Below are positions 34,814 through 43,266 of a DNA stretch of 64,000 nucleotides, piece by piece (the first letter of the stretch is position 1; every line of letters begins with the position of its first letter). This DNA is from an uncultured Collinsella sp. (GTDB lineage: Bacteria; Actinomycetota; Coriobacteriia; Coriobacteriales; Coriobacteriaceae). The stretch covers positions 136,183-200,182 of the forward strand of contig CABUQV010000001.1 of assembly GCA_902493855.1 (NCBI GenBank), written 5' to 3'. The notes under the pieces are model-generated. The model had not been told where the DNA came from, searched no databases, and saw nothing but the letters and a program-made list of their open reading frames with translations. Both the position numbers and the translations under genes were made by a program.

Positions 34814-35711
34814 TGCAAAGAAGCGTGGGGGGTTGGGACGTGGACTCAACGCTTTGGTCTCAGAGGCCGAGTATGAGACCGGTGGCTCGTCCGCATCGGC
34901 TTCAAATGCCGCATCTGAAATAAAACTGCCTATTGAAGATGTCGTTCCCAACCCTAATCAGCCGCGAATTCACTTTAATGAAACTGAACTCCGCGAGTTG
35001 AGCGAGTCAATCCAAGAACATGGAGTTTTGCAGCCGCTTTTGGTTCGCAAGCATGGAAACGGCTATGAGATCATCGCTGGTGAGCGTCGTTACCAGGCGT
35101 CAAAGCTCGCTGGTCTTGAGGAACTGCCTGTCATCATTAAAGAGGTAAATGATGAAGAGATGCTGGCTCTTGCTCTTATCGAAAACCTTCAGCGTTCTGA
35201 TCTAAATCCTGTTGAAGAAGCTAAGGGGTATCGTCAACTCATCGATGCCAGCGGTATGACCCAGGAAGCCTTATCAAAGGCAGTGAGTAAGTCGCGCTCT
35301 GCAATTACAAATTCACTGCGCCTCCTCGATCTGCCCGAGGTCGTTCAGCAGATGATATTTGAGGGTAAGCTTACCGCTGGCCATGCACGTGCGATTCTTG
35401 CAGTTCCCTATGAAGATGCAAGGATTCGACTTGCTGAGAAGGTTGTTGCAGAGGGCCTTTCCGTAAGGGCGACAGAAAATCTTGCTCCGTTGTTTTCTGC
35501 CGGAGAGACGCCAAGGACTCCGAGGCCAGCAACACCTCAGTCATTTAAAAAGGCCGCTCGAGTTCTTCGTCAAGTTTTCAACACGAATGTACGCGTGAAG
35601 AGCTCTCGTGGTAAGAACAAAATCGAAATCGAGTTCAAAGATGAAGAAGAGCTCTCCCGTATCCTTGGGGAAATGATTCAATTTGGGCAGGAGGATCAGG
35701 ATGAAGAGTAA
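34806..35711 (+). CDS. parB: Chromosome partitioning protein ParB/Spo0J
   Basis: 301 residues. The CTPase/ParB-N domain has LVRKHGNGYEIIAGERRYQA and ENLQRSDLNPVEEAKGY, then a helix-turn-helix domain for parS (TQEALSKAVSKSRSAITNSL) and a C-terminal dimerisation region. GTG start overlaps parA. Loads on the three upstream parS sites and slides as a clamp. Confidence 0.97.
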   Translation: MPSAKKRGGLGRGLNALVSEAEYETGGSSASASNAASEIKLPIEDVVPNPNQPRIHFNETELRELSESIQEHGVLQPLLVRKHGNGYEIIAGERRYQASKLAGLEELPVIIKEVNDEEMLALALIENLQRSDLNPVEEAKGYRQLIDASGMTQEALSKAVSKSRSAITNSLRLLDLPEVVQQMIFEGKLTAGHARAILAVPYEDARIRLAEKVVAEGLSVRATENLAPLFSAGETPRTPRPATPQSFKKAARVLRQVFNTNVRVKSSRGKNKIEIEFKDEEELSRILGEMIQFGQEDQDEE

Positions 35712-35955
35712 GGTTCTCGCGGTCATTTCGTTGGCAACCACCGTCGCTGCTGGTGCTTTTGCGGGTTATAAAATTGCGACAGATGATGAACTTCGTGGTC
35801 GACTGCTGCGCGGAGCTCAGGACATCGTCGATACATCTAAGAAGAAAATGGATGTGATGACCGAAGATGTCGCTATGCGTACTGCTCAGATGACTAAGAA
35901 TCCCAAGATTAACCAAGACTGGGTTAACCATCAGTGGGAAAATGTTGATTATTAG
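35701..35955 (+). CDS. Small membrane-anchored protein of unknown function
   Basis: 84 residues. One N-terminal membrane helix (AVISLATTVAAGAFAGYKIA) followed by a charged helical tail; resembles YtxH-like small proteins in shape only. ATG with GGAGG upstream; it overlaps the parB end by 11 bases, so it is co-translated with parAB. Confidence 0.75.
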   Translation: MKSKVLAVISLATTVAAGAFAGYKIATDDELRGRLLRGAQDIVDTSKKKMDVMTEDVAMRTAQMTKNPKINQDWVNHQWENVDY

Positions 35956-35984
35956 GTACCTAACAATTACTTGCCTTTTTTGAT

Positions 35985-36026
35985 GGGGCCCTTGTCTGAT
36001 TCATCAGATAAGGGCCCCTTATTTTT
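35985..36026 (+). terminator. Terminator of the parAB operon
   Basis: GGGGCCCTTGTCTGA / TCAGATAAGGGCCCC hairpin followed by TTATTTTT. Confidence 0.9.
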
Positions 36027-36076
36027 GCGATAAAACTAAGCTTACGTAAATCAAATCCAATAGTATGAATACAGAT

Positions 36077-36114
36077 GAAACAGCCCCGGTTGCATTATCT
36101 GCAACCGGGGCTGT
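36077..36114 (-). terminator. Terminator of rlmN
   Basis: Minus-strand ACAGCCCCGGTTGCA / TGCAACCGGGGCTGT hairpin followed by TTC; a short T-tail. Confidence 0.75.
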
Positions 36115-36118
36115 CGGA

Positions 36119-36134
36119 TGTTTCACATGAAACG
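36119..36134. promoter_or_regulatory. Degenerate parS site
   Basis: TGTTTCACATGAAACG differs from parS at two positions and lies 2.2 kb from the main cluster, between the parAB and rlmN terminators and the rlmN stop. Confidence 0.6.
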
Positions 36135-36153
36135 TTATGGGGTGCAGATTCCC

Positions 36154-37206
36154 CTATGCGTTCTTCTGGACCTTGAAACGTTGCTTCAGCTGACCGCAGG
36201 CGGCATCAATATCATTGCCACGAGAATTACGGATCGTGGTCTCGATGCCACGAGACTCAAGGCGGCGCTGAAGATCCTCAACCTTATGAATCGGCGACGG
36301 CTTGAGCGGGCTGCCCTCGATGTCGTTAAGCTGGATCAAGTTAACGTGGCACAGCGTTCCCTCGCAGAAGTCACAAAGCGCCTGCATCTCGGGGTTCGTG
36401 TCGTTGACGCCTTCGATCATGGCATACTCATAGGTCGGGCGGCGGCCCGTCTTCTCGGTGTAGAGCTGGAGCGCCTCGTGCAGGCGGAGCAGCGTGTACT
36501 TCTTAACACCGGGCATGAGCTTATTGCGCGTCGACTGGATGGCGGAATGCAGGGAAACGGCAAGCGTGAACTGCTCGGGGATATCGGCAAATTTGCGAAT
36601 ACCGGGAATAACGCCGCTCGTGGAGACAGTGAGGTGACGGGCTCCGATACCGATGCCGTCCGGGTCGTTGAGGATTCGGAGGGCCTTGAGAACCTCGTCG
36701 TAGTTAGCAAACGGCTCGCCCTGGCCCATGAAGACAACGCTCGTGGCCCGCTCGCCAAAGTCGTTGGATACATGAAGCACCTGGTCGACGATTTCCTGAG
36801 CTGTCAGCGAGCGCTTGAGGCCGTTAAGGCCGGTGGCGCAAAAGGCGCAGCCCATGCCGCAGCCTGCTTGGGTGGAAACGCAGACGGAAAGCTTGTTACG
36901 ACGGGGCATGCCGACAGTCTCGACGGAAATGCCATCGTGGTACTCGAGCAGATACTTGCGCGAGCCATCTTTGGAAACCTGCTTGGTGAGTTCAGTCGGC
37001 GTATCAAAGGCAAAAGCCTCTTTAAGCTGCTCACGGAAAGCCTTGGGAAGGTTGGTCATATCGTCAAACGAACAAACGTTCTTCTCAAAGACCCATTCGA
37101 TGAGCTGCTTCGCGCGGAAGGCGGGCTGGCCAAGTTCGGCCACGAGCTCGCGAATATCGTTTTGGCTCAAGTCGCGAATGTCCTGAGATTTAGTCCTGGG
37201 ATTCAT
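36154..37206 (-). CDS. rlmN: Dual-specificity 23S rRNA/tRNA adenine-C2 methyltransferase
   Basis: 350 residues. Radical-SAM CxxxCxxC motif (QAGCGMGCAFCATG) and the RlmN features VFMGQGEPFANYDEVLKAL and a late Cys for substrate methylation (DAACGQLKQRF). Methylates A2503 of 23S rRNA and A37 of tRNA. GAAAGG lies six bases before the ATG. It is one of the few minus-strand genes right of the origin. Confidence 0.96.
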   Translation of the reverse strand: MNPRTKSQDIRDLSQNDIRELVAELGQPAFRAKQLIEWVFEKNVCSFDDMTNLPKAFREQLKEAFAFDTPTELTKQVSKDGSRKYLLEYHDGISVETVGMPRRNKLSVCVSTQAGCGMGCAFCATGLNGLKRSLTAQEIVDQVLHVSNDFGERATSVVFMGQGEPFANYDEVLKALRILNDPDGIGIGARHLTVSTSGVIPGIRKFADIPEQFTLAVSLHSAIQSTRNKLMPGVKKYTLLRLHEALQLYTEKTGRRPTYEYAMIEGVNDTNPEMQALCDFCEGTLCHVNLIQLNDIEGSPLKPSPIHKVEDLQRRLESRGIETTIRNSRGNDIDAACGQLKQRFKVQKNA

Positions 37207-37221
37207 GGAAGCCTTTCGATT

Positions 37222-37251
37222 TTGGGGAAACGTAGAGGGTATCGCTACAAT
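37222..37251 (+). promoter_or_regulatory. Promoter of ddl
   Basis: TTGGGG, 18-bp spacer, TACAAT, 40 bases before the ddl ATG. Confidence 0.65.
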
Positions 37252-37291
37252 ATGGTATCAGCTGCAGAAATTATAGAGGAGGAGTCTGCCC

Positions 37292-38257
37292 ATGCCGGGT
37301 AAAAGCCTAGAGAACATGCACGTAGCGGTCTTGGCGGGCGGTCATTCCGCCGAGCGCGAGATCTCGCTCGATTCGGGAAAGAACGTTGTGGTGGCACTGA
37401 AGGAAGCCGGCTACACCTCGGTGGAGCTGCTTGACACGGCCGCTGATGACTTTATGGTAACCATGGCGACCGGCGGATTCGATGTGGCATTTATCGCCAT
37501 GCACGGTGCCGGCGGTGAGGATGGCGCCATGCAGGGTGCCATGGAGACCCTGGGTATCCCCTACACGGCCTCGGGCGTACTTGCCAGCGCCTGCGGTGCC
37601 GACAAGGAGGTCTCTAAGCTCCTATACGCCAAGGCGGGCGTTCCCATTGCCCCCGGCCTTGCGCTCGAGGTGGGCGATGAAGTCGATATCGATCATATCG
37701 TCGAGGTTTGTGGCGAGCGCTGCTTTGTGAAGCCGGCCGTCAACGGTTCCAGCTATGGCATTTCCCTGGTCCATGAGCCCTCCGAGCTGCCCGCGGCAAT
37801 CGCCAAGGCGTTTGAGTACGGCGACAAAGTGCTGGTCGAGAAGTGCATCGAGGGTACCGAGATCACCGTCGGCGTATACGGCGAAGATGACGTGCACGCC
37901 CTGCCGATTGTCGAGATTCGTAAGCCCGAGGACTGCGAGTTCTACGATCTGGACGTGAAGTATGTCGACCCTACGGACATCCATCGCATTCCGGCACAGA
38001 TTTCACCCGAGAATTACGCTCGCGCTCAGGAGCTTGCCTGCGCCGCTCACAAGGCCCTCGGTTGCCTGGGTATCTCGCGCAGCGACTTTATCGTGAGTGA
38101 GGACGGCCCCGTTATCCTCGAGACCAATACCATTCCCGGCATGACCGATACGTCGCTGTATCCGGACGAGATCCGCCACACCGACGACATGACGTTCCCG
38201 CAGGTCTGTGACAGCCTGATTCGTATGGGCCTTCGTCGAGCGGGCATTGCATGCTAA
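37292..38257 (+). CDS. ddl: D-alanine-D-alanine ligase
   Basis: 321 residues. ATP-grasp enzyme: VLAGGHSAEREISLDSGKNV, AMHGAGGEDGAMQGAMETLG, CFVKPAVNGSSYGISLV, EINTIPGMT-type end (ETNTIPGMTDTSLYP). It makes the D-Ala-D-Ala of peptidoglycan precursors; the usual omega-loop Tyr region suggests D-Ala rather than D-Lac specificity, but I cannot confirm. GAGGAGG precedes the ATG. Overlaps the next gene by seven bases. Confidence 0.95.
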   Translation: MPGKSLENMHVAVLAGGHSAEREISLDSGKNVVVALKEAGYTSVELLDTAADDFMVTMATGGFDVAFIAMHGAGGEDGAMQGAMETLGIPYTASGVLASACGADKEVSKLLYAKAGVPIAPGLALEVGDEVDIDHIVEVCGERCFVKPAVNGSSYGISLVHEPSELPAAIAKAFEYGDKVLVEKCIEGTEITVGVYGEDDVHALPIVEIRKPEDCEFYDLDVKYVDPTDIHRIPAQISPENYARAQELACAAHKALGCLGISRSDFIVSEDGPVILETNTIPGMTDTSLYPDEIRHTDDMTFPQVCDSLIRMGLRRAGIAC

Positions 38258-41145
38258 TCGAGGACGCGGTTTCGTCAGGAACGCCGCAGTTTGTCATCGA
38301 CTCCTATGCCACGCTTGCCGAACGCGCCAAAACGCAGTCCTTCGGCCTTATCGAGGAAGATGTGATTGTCCTCGATACCGAGACCACAGGTCTTTCGGTG
38401 CAGGACAATGAGCTGATCGAGATCTCGGCGGCCCGTCTTTCGGGCCGCGAGGTCGTCGACCGCTTCGATACCTTCGTGCATCCCAAGCAGCTGATTCCCG
38501 CCGAGATCACCGAGCTCACGAGCATTACAAATGCCGATGTGGCAGATGCCCCGTCGGCCGTTGAGGCCGTAGCCGCTCTCGCCGATTTTGTCGGTGGTTG
38601 CCCGGTAATCGCACATAACGCCACGTTCGACCGCTCGTTTATCGAGTCGGTCAAAGGCGGCGTCAACGTGAGCGATATCTGGATCGATTCGCTGGCGCTG
38701 TCGCGCATCGCGCTTCCGCGCCTGGCCTCGCACAAGCTGTCTTTTATGGCCGATCTGTTTGGCTGTGACTCGGTATCACACCGTGCCAATGCCGACGTCG
38801 ACGCCCTGTGTGGTGTATGGCGCGTGTTGCTCGTGGCACTCACCGACTTGCCCCAGGGCCTCATGGCGCGCCTAGCCGACATGCATCCGGACGTGCCTTG
38901 GTCCTATCGTCCTATCTTCTCATTCTTGGCGGGGCAGAACCCTGGTTCTATCTTCTCTCTCAGCGCCGCTCGTGCTGACGTTCTCAAGGCCGATCGCGCC
39001 GACGATCGGGTGGACGCCGACGAACTGCCGGTACTCAAGATGCCGAGTCGTGAGGAGATTGAGGCAGACTATGCGCCAGGTGGCCTGGTCAATCGCATGT
39101 ATCCCACCTACGAGCCGCGTGATGAGCAGATCGCGATGGCGCTCGAGGTCCGCGATGCGCTGGTCACGGGCACTCATCGTGTAATTGAGGCGGGCACGGG
39201 CGTCGGCAAATCGATGGCCTATCTGGTGCCTTTTGCCGAGGCAGCACGCCGTAACAACATCACGGTTGGTATTGCGACCAAATCGAACAATCTTGCCGAC
39301 CAGCTCATGTACCATGAGCTGCCAAAACTTGCCGAGCAACTGGACGGTGGTCTGTCATTTTGCGCTCTCAAGGGCTATGACCACTATCCGTGCCTGCGCA
39401 AGCTTGAGCGCATGAGCCGCAGCCAGGTCGAGATTACCACCAAGCGCGATCCGGCGGACACGCTCACGGCGGTCGCGGTCATTATGGCGTACGTCTGCCA
39501 ATCAGCCGATGGCGACCTCGACTCGCTCGGCATTCGGTGGCGCAGCGTCAACCGCCCCGACTTTACGACGGCCTCGCGCGAGTGTGCTCGTCGCCTCTGC
39601 CCGTTTTTCCCTGATAAATGTTTGGTCCACGGCGCTCGCCGTCGTGCAGCGCATGCCGACGTGGTGGTCACCAACCATTCCCTGCTGTTCCGCAATGTCG
39701 CGGCCGAGGGCAGGATTTTACCTCCGATTCGTCATTGGGTAATCGACGAGGCCCATTCCATCGAGCGCGAGGCGCGCCGTCAGTGGGCGCGCGTGGTGTC
39801 GGCGGACGAATCATGCGTTCTGTTTGAGCGCCTGGGTGGCTCGAGCACCGGTGCGCTAAGCCAGGTCTCCCGTGATTTGGCAACCTCCGAGGGCTCTACG
39901 CTCTATCTGGGCCTTACTGCCAAGGCGACGTCGACGGTTGCGCGCGCGAGCATGGCAATCGCCGACGTGTTCGATGGCGTTCGCGAGCTCGGCCGCCGTG
40001 CCCGTGGGGGTTATGACAATGCCAATCTATGGATTGGCCCCGAGCTGCGCGAATCTGACGACTGGCATGATTTCTTACCGTCGGCCTACGCTGCCATCGA
40101 CGTATTGGAACAGGCTGACAAGAGCGTCGACGCGCTGGTGCAAGCCGTCGCCGCCGACAAGCCCGAGGTTGTTGTCGACCTGGGTGATATCTCGCGCCGC
40201 CTGCACGAGCTGGCCGAGAACCTCAAACTCATCATTGATGGCACCGATGAACACTACGTGTATTCGCTGCAGGTCAATCGCAGGCTGCGTGCCGGCGGAG
40301 AGTCAATGACCGCAGAGCGCATCGACATTGGCGAGGCCTTGGCAACCGAGTGGCTGCCCGAGGTTCACACGGCTATCTTTGCCTCGGCGACCATGACGGT
40401 GTCCAAAAGCTTTGAACACTTTAACCACGCAGTCGGCCTCGATCGCATCGGTGCTTCAACATCCTCATCGTTGCACTTGGACTCGAGCTACGACTTCGAT
40501 TCGAACATGGCTGTAGTCGTTGCGGGCGATATCCCCGATCCGCGCGATCGTGAGAGCTATCTTACGGCGCTCGAGCGCGTGCTGGTCGACGCCCATCTTG
40601 CCATGGGCGGATCGGTGCTCACACTGTTTACCAATCGGCGCGACATGGAAGACCTGTACGCCCGCGTTGAGCCCAAGATGGCCCGTGCGGGTCTGGAGCT
40701 CAACTGCCAGCAGCGCAACTCATCTCCTCGTCGCCTGCGCGACCGGTTTATCAACGAGCCGACCTCGTCGCTTTTTGCTCTTAAGGCCTTCTGGGAGGGG
40801 TTCGACGCCAGCGGCGAGACGCTGCGCTGCGTCATCATTCCCAAGCTGCCGTTCTCGAGTCCCACGGACCCGCTCTCGTGCGAGCGCAACCTGCGCGAAG
40901 ACCGCGCTTGGGCGCGCTATTCGCTGCCCGAGGCGGTGCTCGAGGTCAAGCAGGCGGCCGGCCGCCTTATCCGCTCGTCGACCGATTGCGGCGTGCTGAT
41001 TCTGGCCGACCCGCGCCTGGTGACGAAGGGCTACGGAAAGAAGTTCTTAACGTCGCTGCCCACGAGCTCCTACCAGCGCATCGAATCGGCGCAGATCGGG
41101 CACTATCTGCAACTGTGGCGCGCACGCCACGAGCGGCGGCGCTAA
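38251..41145 (+). CDS. DinG-type helicase with N-terminal DEDD exonuclease domain
   Basis: 964 residues. Residues about 36-195 form an epsilon-like 3'-5' exonuclease (VLDTETTGL with D42/E44, IAHNATFDRSF, HRANADVDAL). Then a superfamily-2 helicase: Walker A GTGVGKS at about 315-321, DEAH at about 499-502 and motif VI QAAGRLIRSSTDCG. Four cysteines between motifs I and II (about residues 375, 446, 450 and 456) fit the DinG/XPD iron-sulfur domain. This exonuclease-helicase layout is that of Gram-positive DinG. Likely works in repair of R-loops or blocked forks. Starts inside the ddl end. Confidence 0.92.
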   Translation: MLIEDAVSSGTPQFVIDSYATLAERAKTQSFGLIEEDVIVLDTETTGLSVQDNELIEISAARLSGREVVDRFDTFVHPKQLIPAEITELTSITNADVADAPSAVEAVAALADFVGGCPVIAHNATFDRSFIESVKGGVNVSDIWIDSLALSRIALPRLASHKLSFMADLFGCDSVSHRANADVDALCGVWRVLLVALTDLPQGLMARLADMHPDVPWSYRPIFSFLAGQNPGSIFSLSAARADVLKADRADDRVDADELPVLKMPSREEIEADYAPGGLVNRMYPTYEPRDEQIAMALEVRDALVTGTHRVIEAGTGVGKSMAYLVPFAEAARRNNITVGIATKSNNLADQLMYHELPKLAEQLDGGLSFCALKGYDHYPCLRKLERMSRSQVEITTKRDPADTLTAVAVIMAYVCQSADGDLDSLGIRWRSVNRPDFTTASRECARRLCPFFPDKCLVHGARRRAAHADVVVTNHSLLFRNVAAEGRILPPIRHWVIDEAHSIEREARRQWARVVSADESCVLFERLGGSSTGALSQVSRDLATSEGSTLYLGLTAKATSTVARASMAIADVFDGVRELGRRARGGYDNANLWIGPELRESDDWHDFLPSAYAAIDVLEQADKSVDALVQAVAADKPEVVVDLGDISRRLHELAENLKLIIDGTDEHYVYSLQVNRRLRAGGESMTAERIDIGEALATEWLPEVHTAIFASATMTVSKSFEHFNHAVGLDRIGASTSSSLHLDSSYDFDSNMAVVVAGDIPDPRDRESYLTALERVLVDAHLAMGGSVLTLFTNRRDMEDLYARVEPKMARAGLELNCQQRNSSPRRLRDRFINEPTSSLFALKAFWEGFDASGETLRCVIIPKLPFSSPTDPLSCERNLREDRAWARYSLPEAVLEVKQAAGRLIRSSTDCGVLILADPRLVTKGYGKKFLTSLPTSSYQRIESAQIGHYLQLWRARHERRR

Positions 41146-42059
41146 AGCGGACAGACGAGGGTTTTTGCCATATCGCACAGGCGCTTTGACAGGGCGGGGT
41201 CATCCAAGATGCGGATGGCTCCGCCCGCTGCGATTACCTGGCTCAGTAGCCAACGCTCGGAGCCGTAATGCACGGTTACCGTTGCCATGTCTGCCCCGCC
41301 GCGCTCGATTAGGGTGATGCCGGCCCAGTCCAGATGCTCCGCCATATCGAATGGCATCAAGAGCTTTGCGCTGCGCTGCGTCCGGGCAAGGGAATCGTGG
41401 AGGGATGCGACGTCCGGTGTGTGAGGCACGACGGAGTCTTCCGTCAAGGCGAGTCCCTCGATTTTATCCATGCGATAGGTGCGCTGCTCATCGACCGCGA
41501 TGTCCCAGGCAATCAGGTATGTTTGGTCGCCGTTTGCCGTAATGCGCAAGGGGTCGACCAGACGCTCACGTGGCCGTGTGTCGTCCATCGAGCGATACGA
41601 GATGCGGCAGCGAACACCGTCCTGAATGGCGCAGCTCAGCTGCTGCCAGTGCGACCCGTGGTTGACGGTGTCAAAGACGCGCTGGTTATAGCCGAGCTCT
41701 TCGGGTAGAAGGGCATGTCGAATCCGAGCTGCCGTATGCGGCTCGATCCCCAACGATTCAAGTTCATGGTTGAGCACAGCGCCCTCGGCGGCACTCAAGC
41801 GCAGCGGTAGCACACGCCCGGCGTCACCGGTGAGGACCACACGCTCGCCGCGGCATTCGCAGATGATGCGCGCGCCCGATTCTCGGTCCGCGAGCGTCGA
41901 GACGATCTCGAGAATCTCGTCGAGCGATACCCCCGTGATGTCAAAGCGACTGCAAATCTCGGTCCGTGTCATGCCGCTCTCGCCGGCGGCGTAGAGGGCC
42001 TCCATGATGTCGATGGCGCGCGAGAGTCTCTGCTCGCTGGTGAGTTTACGCACGGGCAT
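41142..42059 (-). CDS. WYL-domain transcriptional regulator (PafC-like)
   Basis: 305 residues. An N-terminal winged helix (RLSRAIDIMEALYAAGESGMTRTEIC) is followed by a WYL domain (about 150-225: RISYRSMDDTRPRERLVDPL, TYLIAWDIAVDEQRTYRMDKI) and a WCX-like C-terminus. WYL domains sense ligands, often nucleic acid. The ATG used overlaps the upstream WYL gene by 14 bases. Convergent with the DinG helicase gene (ends overlap by 4 bp). Confidence 0.88.
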   Translation of the reverse strand: MPVRKLTSEQRLSRAIDIMEALYAAGESGMTRTEICSRFDITGVSLDEILEIVSTLADRESGARIICECRGERVVLTGDAGRVLPLRLSAAEGAVLNHELESLGIEPHTAARIRHALLPEELGYNQRVFDTVNHGSHWQQLSCAIQDGVRCRISYRSMDDTRPRERLVDPLRITANGDQTYLIAWDIAVDEQRTYRMDKIEGLALTEDSVVPHTPDVASLHDSLARTQRSAKLLMPFDMAEHLDWAGITLIERGGADMATVTVHYGSERWLLSQVIAAGGAIRILDDPALSKRLCDMAKTLVCPL

Positions 42060-43068
42060 ACTCGTGCACCGTCCTTTCAATGAGGTGGTTCCACGCCTGT
42101 TTGAGCGATTTGGGGGCCACGGGCCTCATGCCGTCCATGGCGTGGGCCATGCAAAATGAGGCGCCGGCTTCAAGATCGCGCACGTCAACGGTCCAGGTCC
42201 ATCCCACATCGGTGTGTACGAGCTCACCTCGCCCACGCGTGAGACCGTTGATCATATCGATCTGCGTCTGAGGGGCGAATGAGAACGTGGCTGCAACGGG
42301 CGGTCGGTCGGCAAAATCGAATTCAAAGAACAGGTAGTCGCTGAGGTTGAAGTCCGCGGGGATGACGTAGGCCTTCGAAGGACGCCAAGCGCGAACGATA
42401 CGGTCGCAGCGGAATGTCCTGATGTCGTCGGTGACGTTGTCGAGGCCGCAGAAGTAAGCCACGCCCTCGCGCTCGAACATGCCGTAGACGCAGACGGTAC
42501 GTTCTCTCTGCTCGCCGCGTCCGTTCTGATATAAAAATCGCAGCGCGCATCGCTCGGCAAAGGCGCTCCAAACCGCATCGACGGTGGGAGAGCGGCTGAT
42601 CGGCGCCTCGTCTACCGTCGTCCTGCCGGTGAGATAGGCAATCTTGGAGCGAATATCGGCAAGCGGTGCGGCAAAAGTGGATGAGCCGGCCGCTAGTGTC
42701 TGGTCGATGGCGTTGAGCAGGATATCGGCGTCGTCTGCGGTAATGAGGCCGCCTGCCGCAAACGTGTGCTCGCGGTCGATTGTCCACGAGCTTTCCTCGG
42801 TCTCCTGCGCGCCGGTGGGGCGAACCTCCTTGATTAAGATGCCGCGTTCGAGCAGCTTGTCACGATCGCGTCGAAACTTGCGCTTATCCGAGTCGATATT
42901 GCCCGAGCCATATCCCAGGTCAGAATCCAAGACGATCTGCTCGGTCGTCAGCGGTTCGGGGGAGCTATTGAGCACAAAGAAAAGATTGAGGATGCGCTGA
43001 GCCGTTTTATCGAAACTGGGCTCCGAATTTCCCTTTTTAATTGTCTCGGTCGTGTCGCTTGCCGTCAT
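42046..43068 (-). CDS. WYL-domain transcriptional regulator (PafB-like)
   Basis: 340 residues. Winged helix with FFVLNSSPEPLTTEQIVLDS and RKFRRDRDKLLERGILIKEV, then a WYL domain (LRFLYQNGRGEQRERTVCVYGM, AYFCGLDNVTDDIRTFRCDRI). Two WYL genes in tandem are the PafB/PafC arrangement, which in mycobacteria activates the RecA-independent DNA damage response. I see no proteasome genes here. Divergent from the M28-like gene. Confidence 0.88.
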   Translation of the reverse strand: MTASDTTETIKKGNSEPSFDKTAQRILNLFFVLNSSPEPLTTEQIVLDSDLGYGSGNIDSDKRKFRRDRDKLLERGILIKEVRPTGAQETEESSWTIDREHTFAAGGLITADDADILLNAIDQTLAAGSSTFAAPLADIRSKIAYLTGRTTVDEAPISRSPTVDAVWSAFAERCALRFLYQNGRGEQRERTVCVYGMFEREGVAYFCGLDNVTDDIRTFRCDRIVRAWRPSKAYVIPADFNLSDYLFFEFDFADRPPVAATFSFAPQTQIDMINGLTRGRGELVHTDVGWTWTVDVRDLEAGASFCMAHAMDGMRPVAPKSLKQAWNHLIERTVHEYARA

Positions 43069-43266
43069 AGAGTCCTCGCATGAGAAGGTGGTTTGCTGCC
43101 ATGATTTTAGTCCGATATGGAGATTAGGCTATATCCTTGTCCGCTCGGGGCGTTAAGATGGCCCGAATTCGGTCGTTTGCGCTCGCTCGGGGTATACTTT
43201 CGACTATATACGGTTCTAATGTGCATGCATTGGGCCTATTTGTCGGATTATGGATGTGGAGCGCAC

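Noticed and set aside
41142..43068. WYL pair plus helicase as a phage-defence island
   Set aside because: The helicase is a normal DinG-type repair enzyme next to ddl, and no toxin or effector gene is present; a damage-response reading is more economical.
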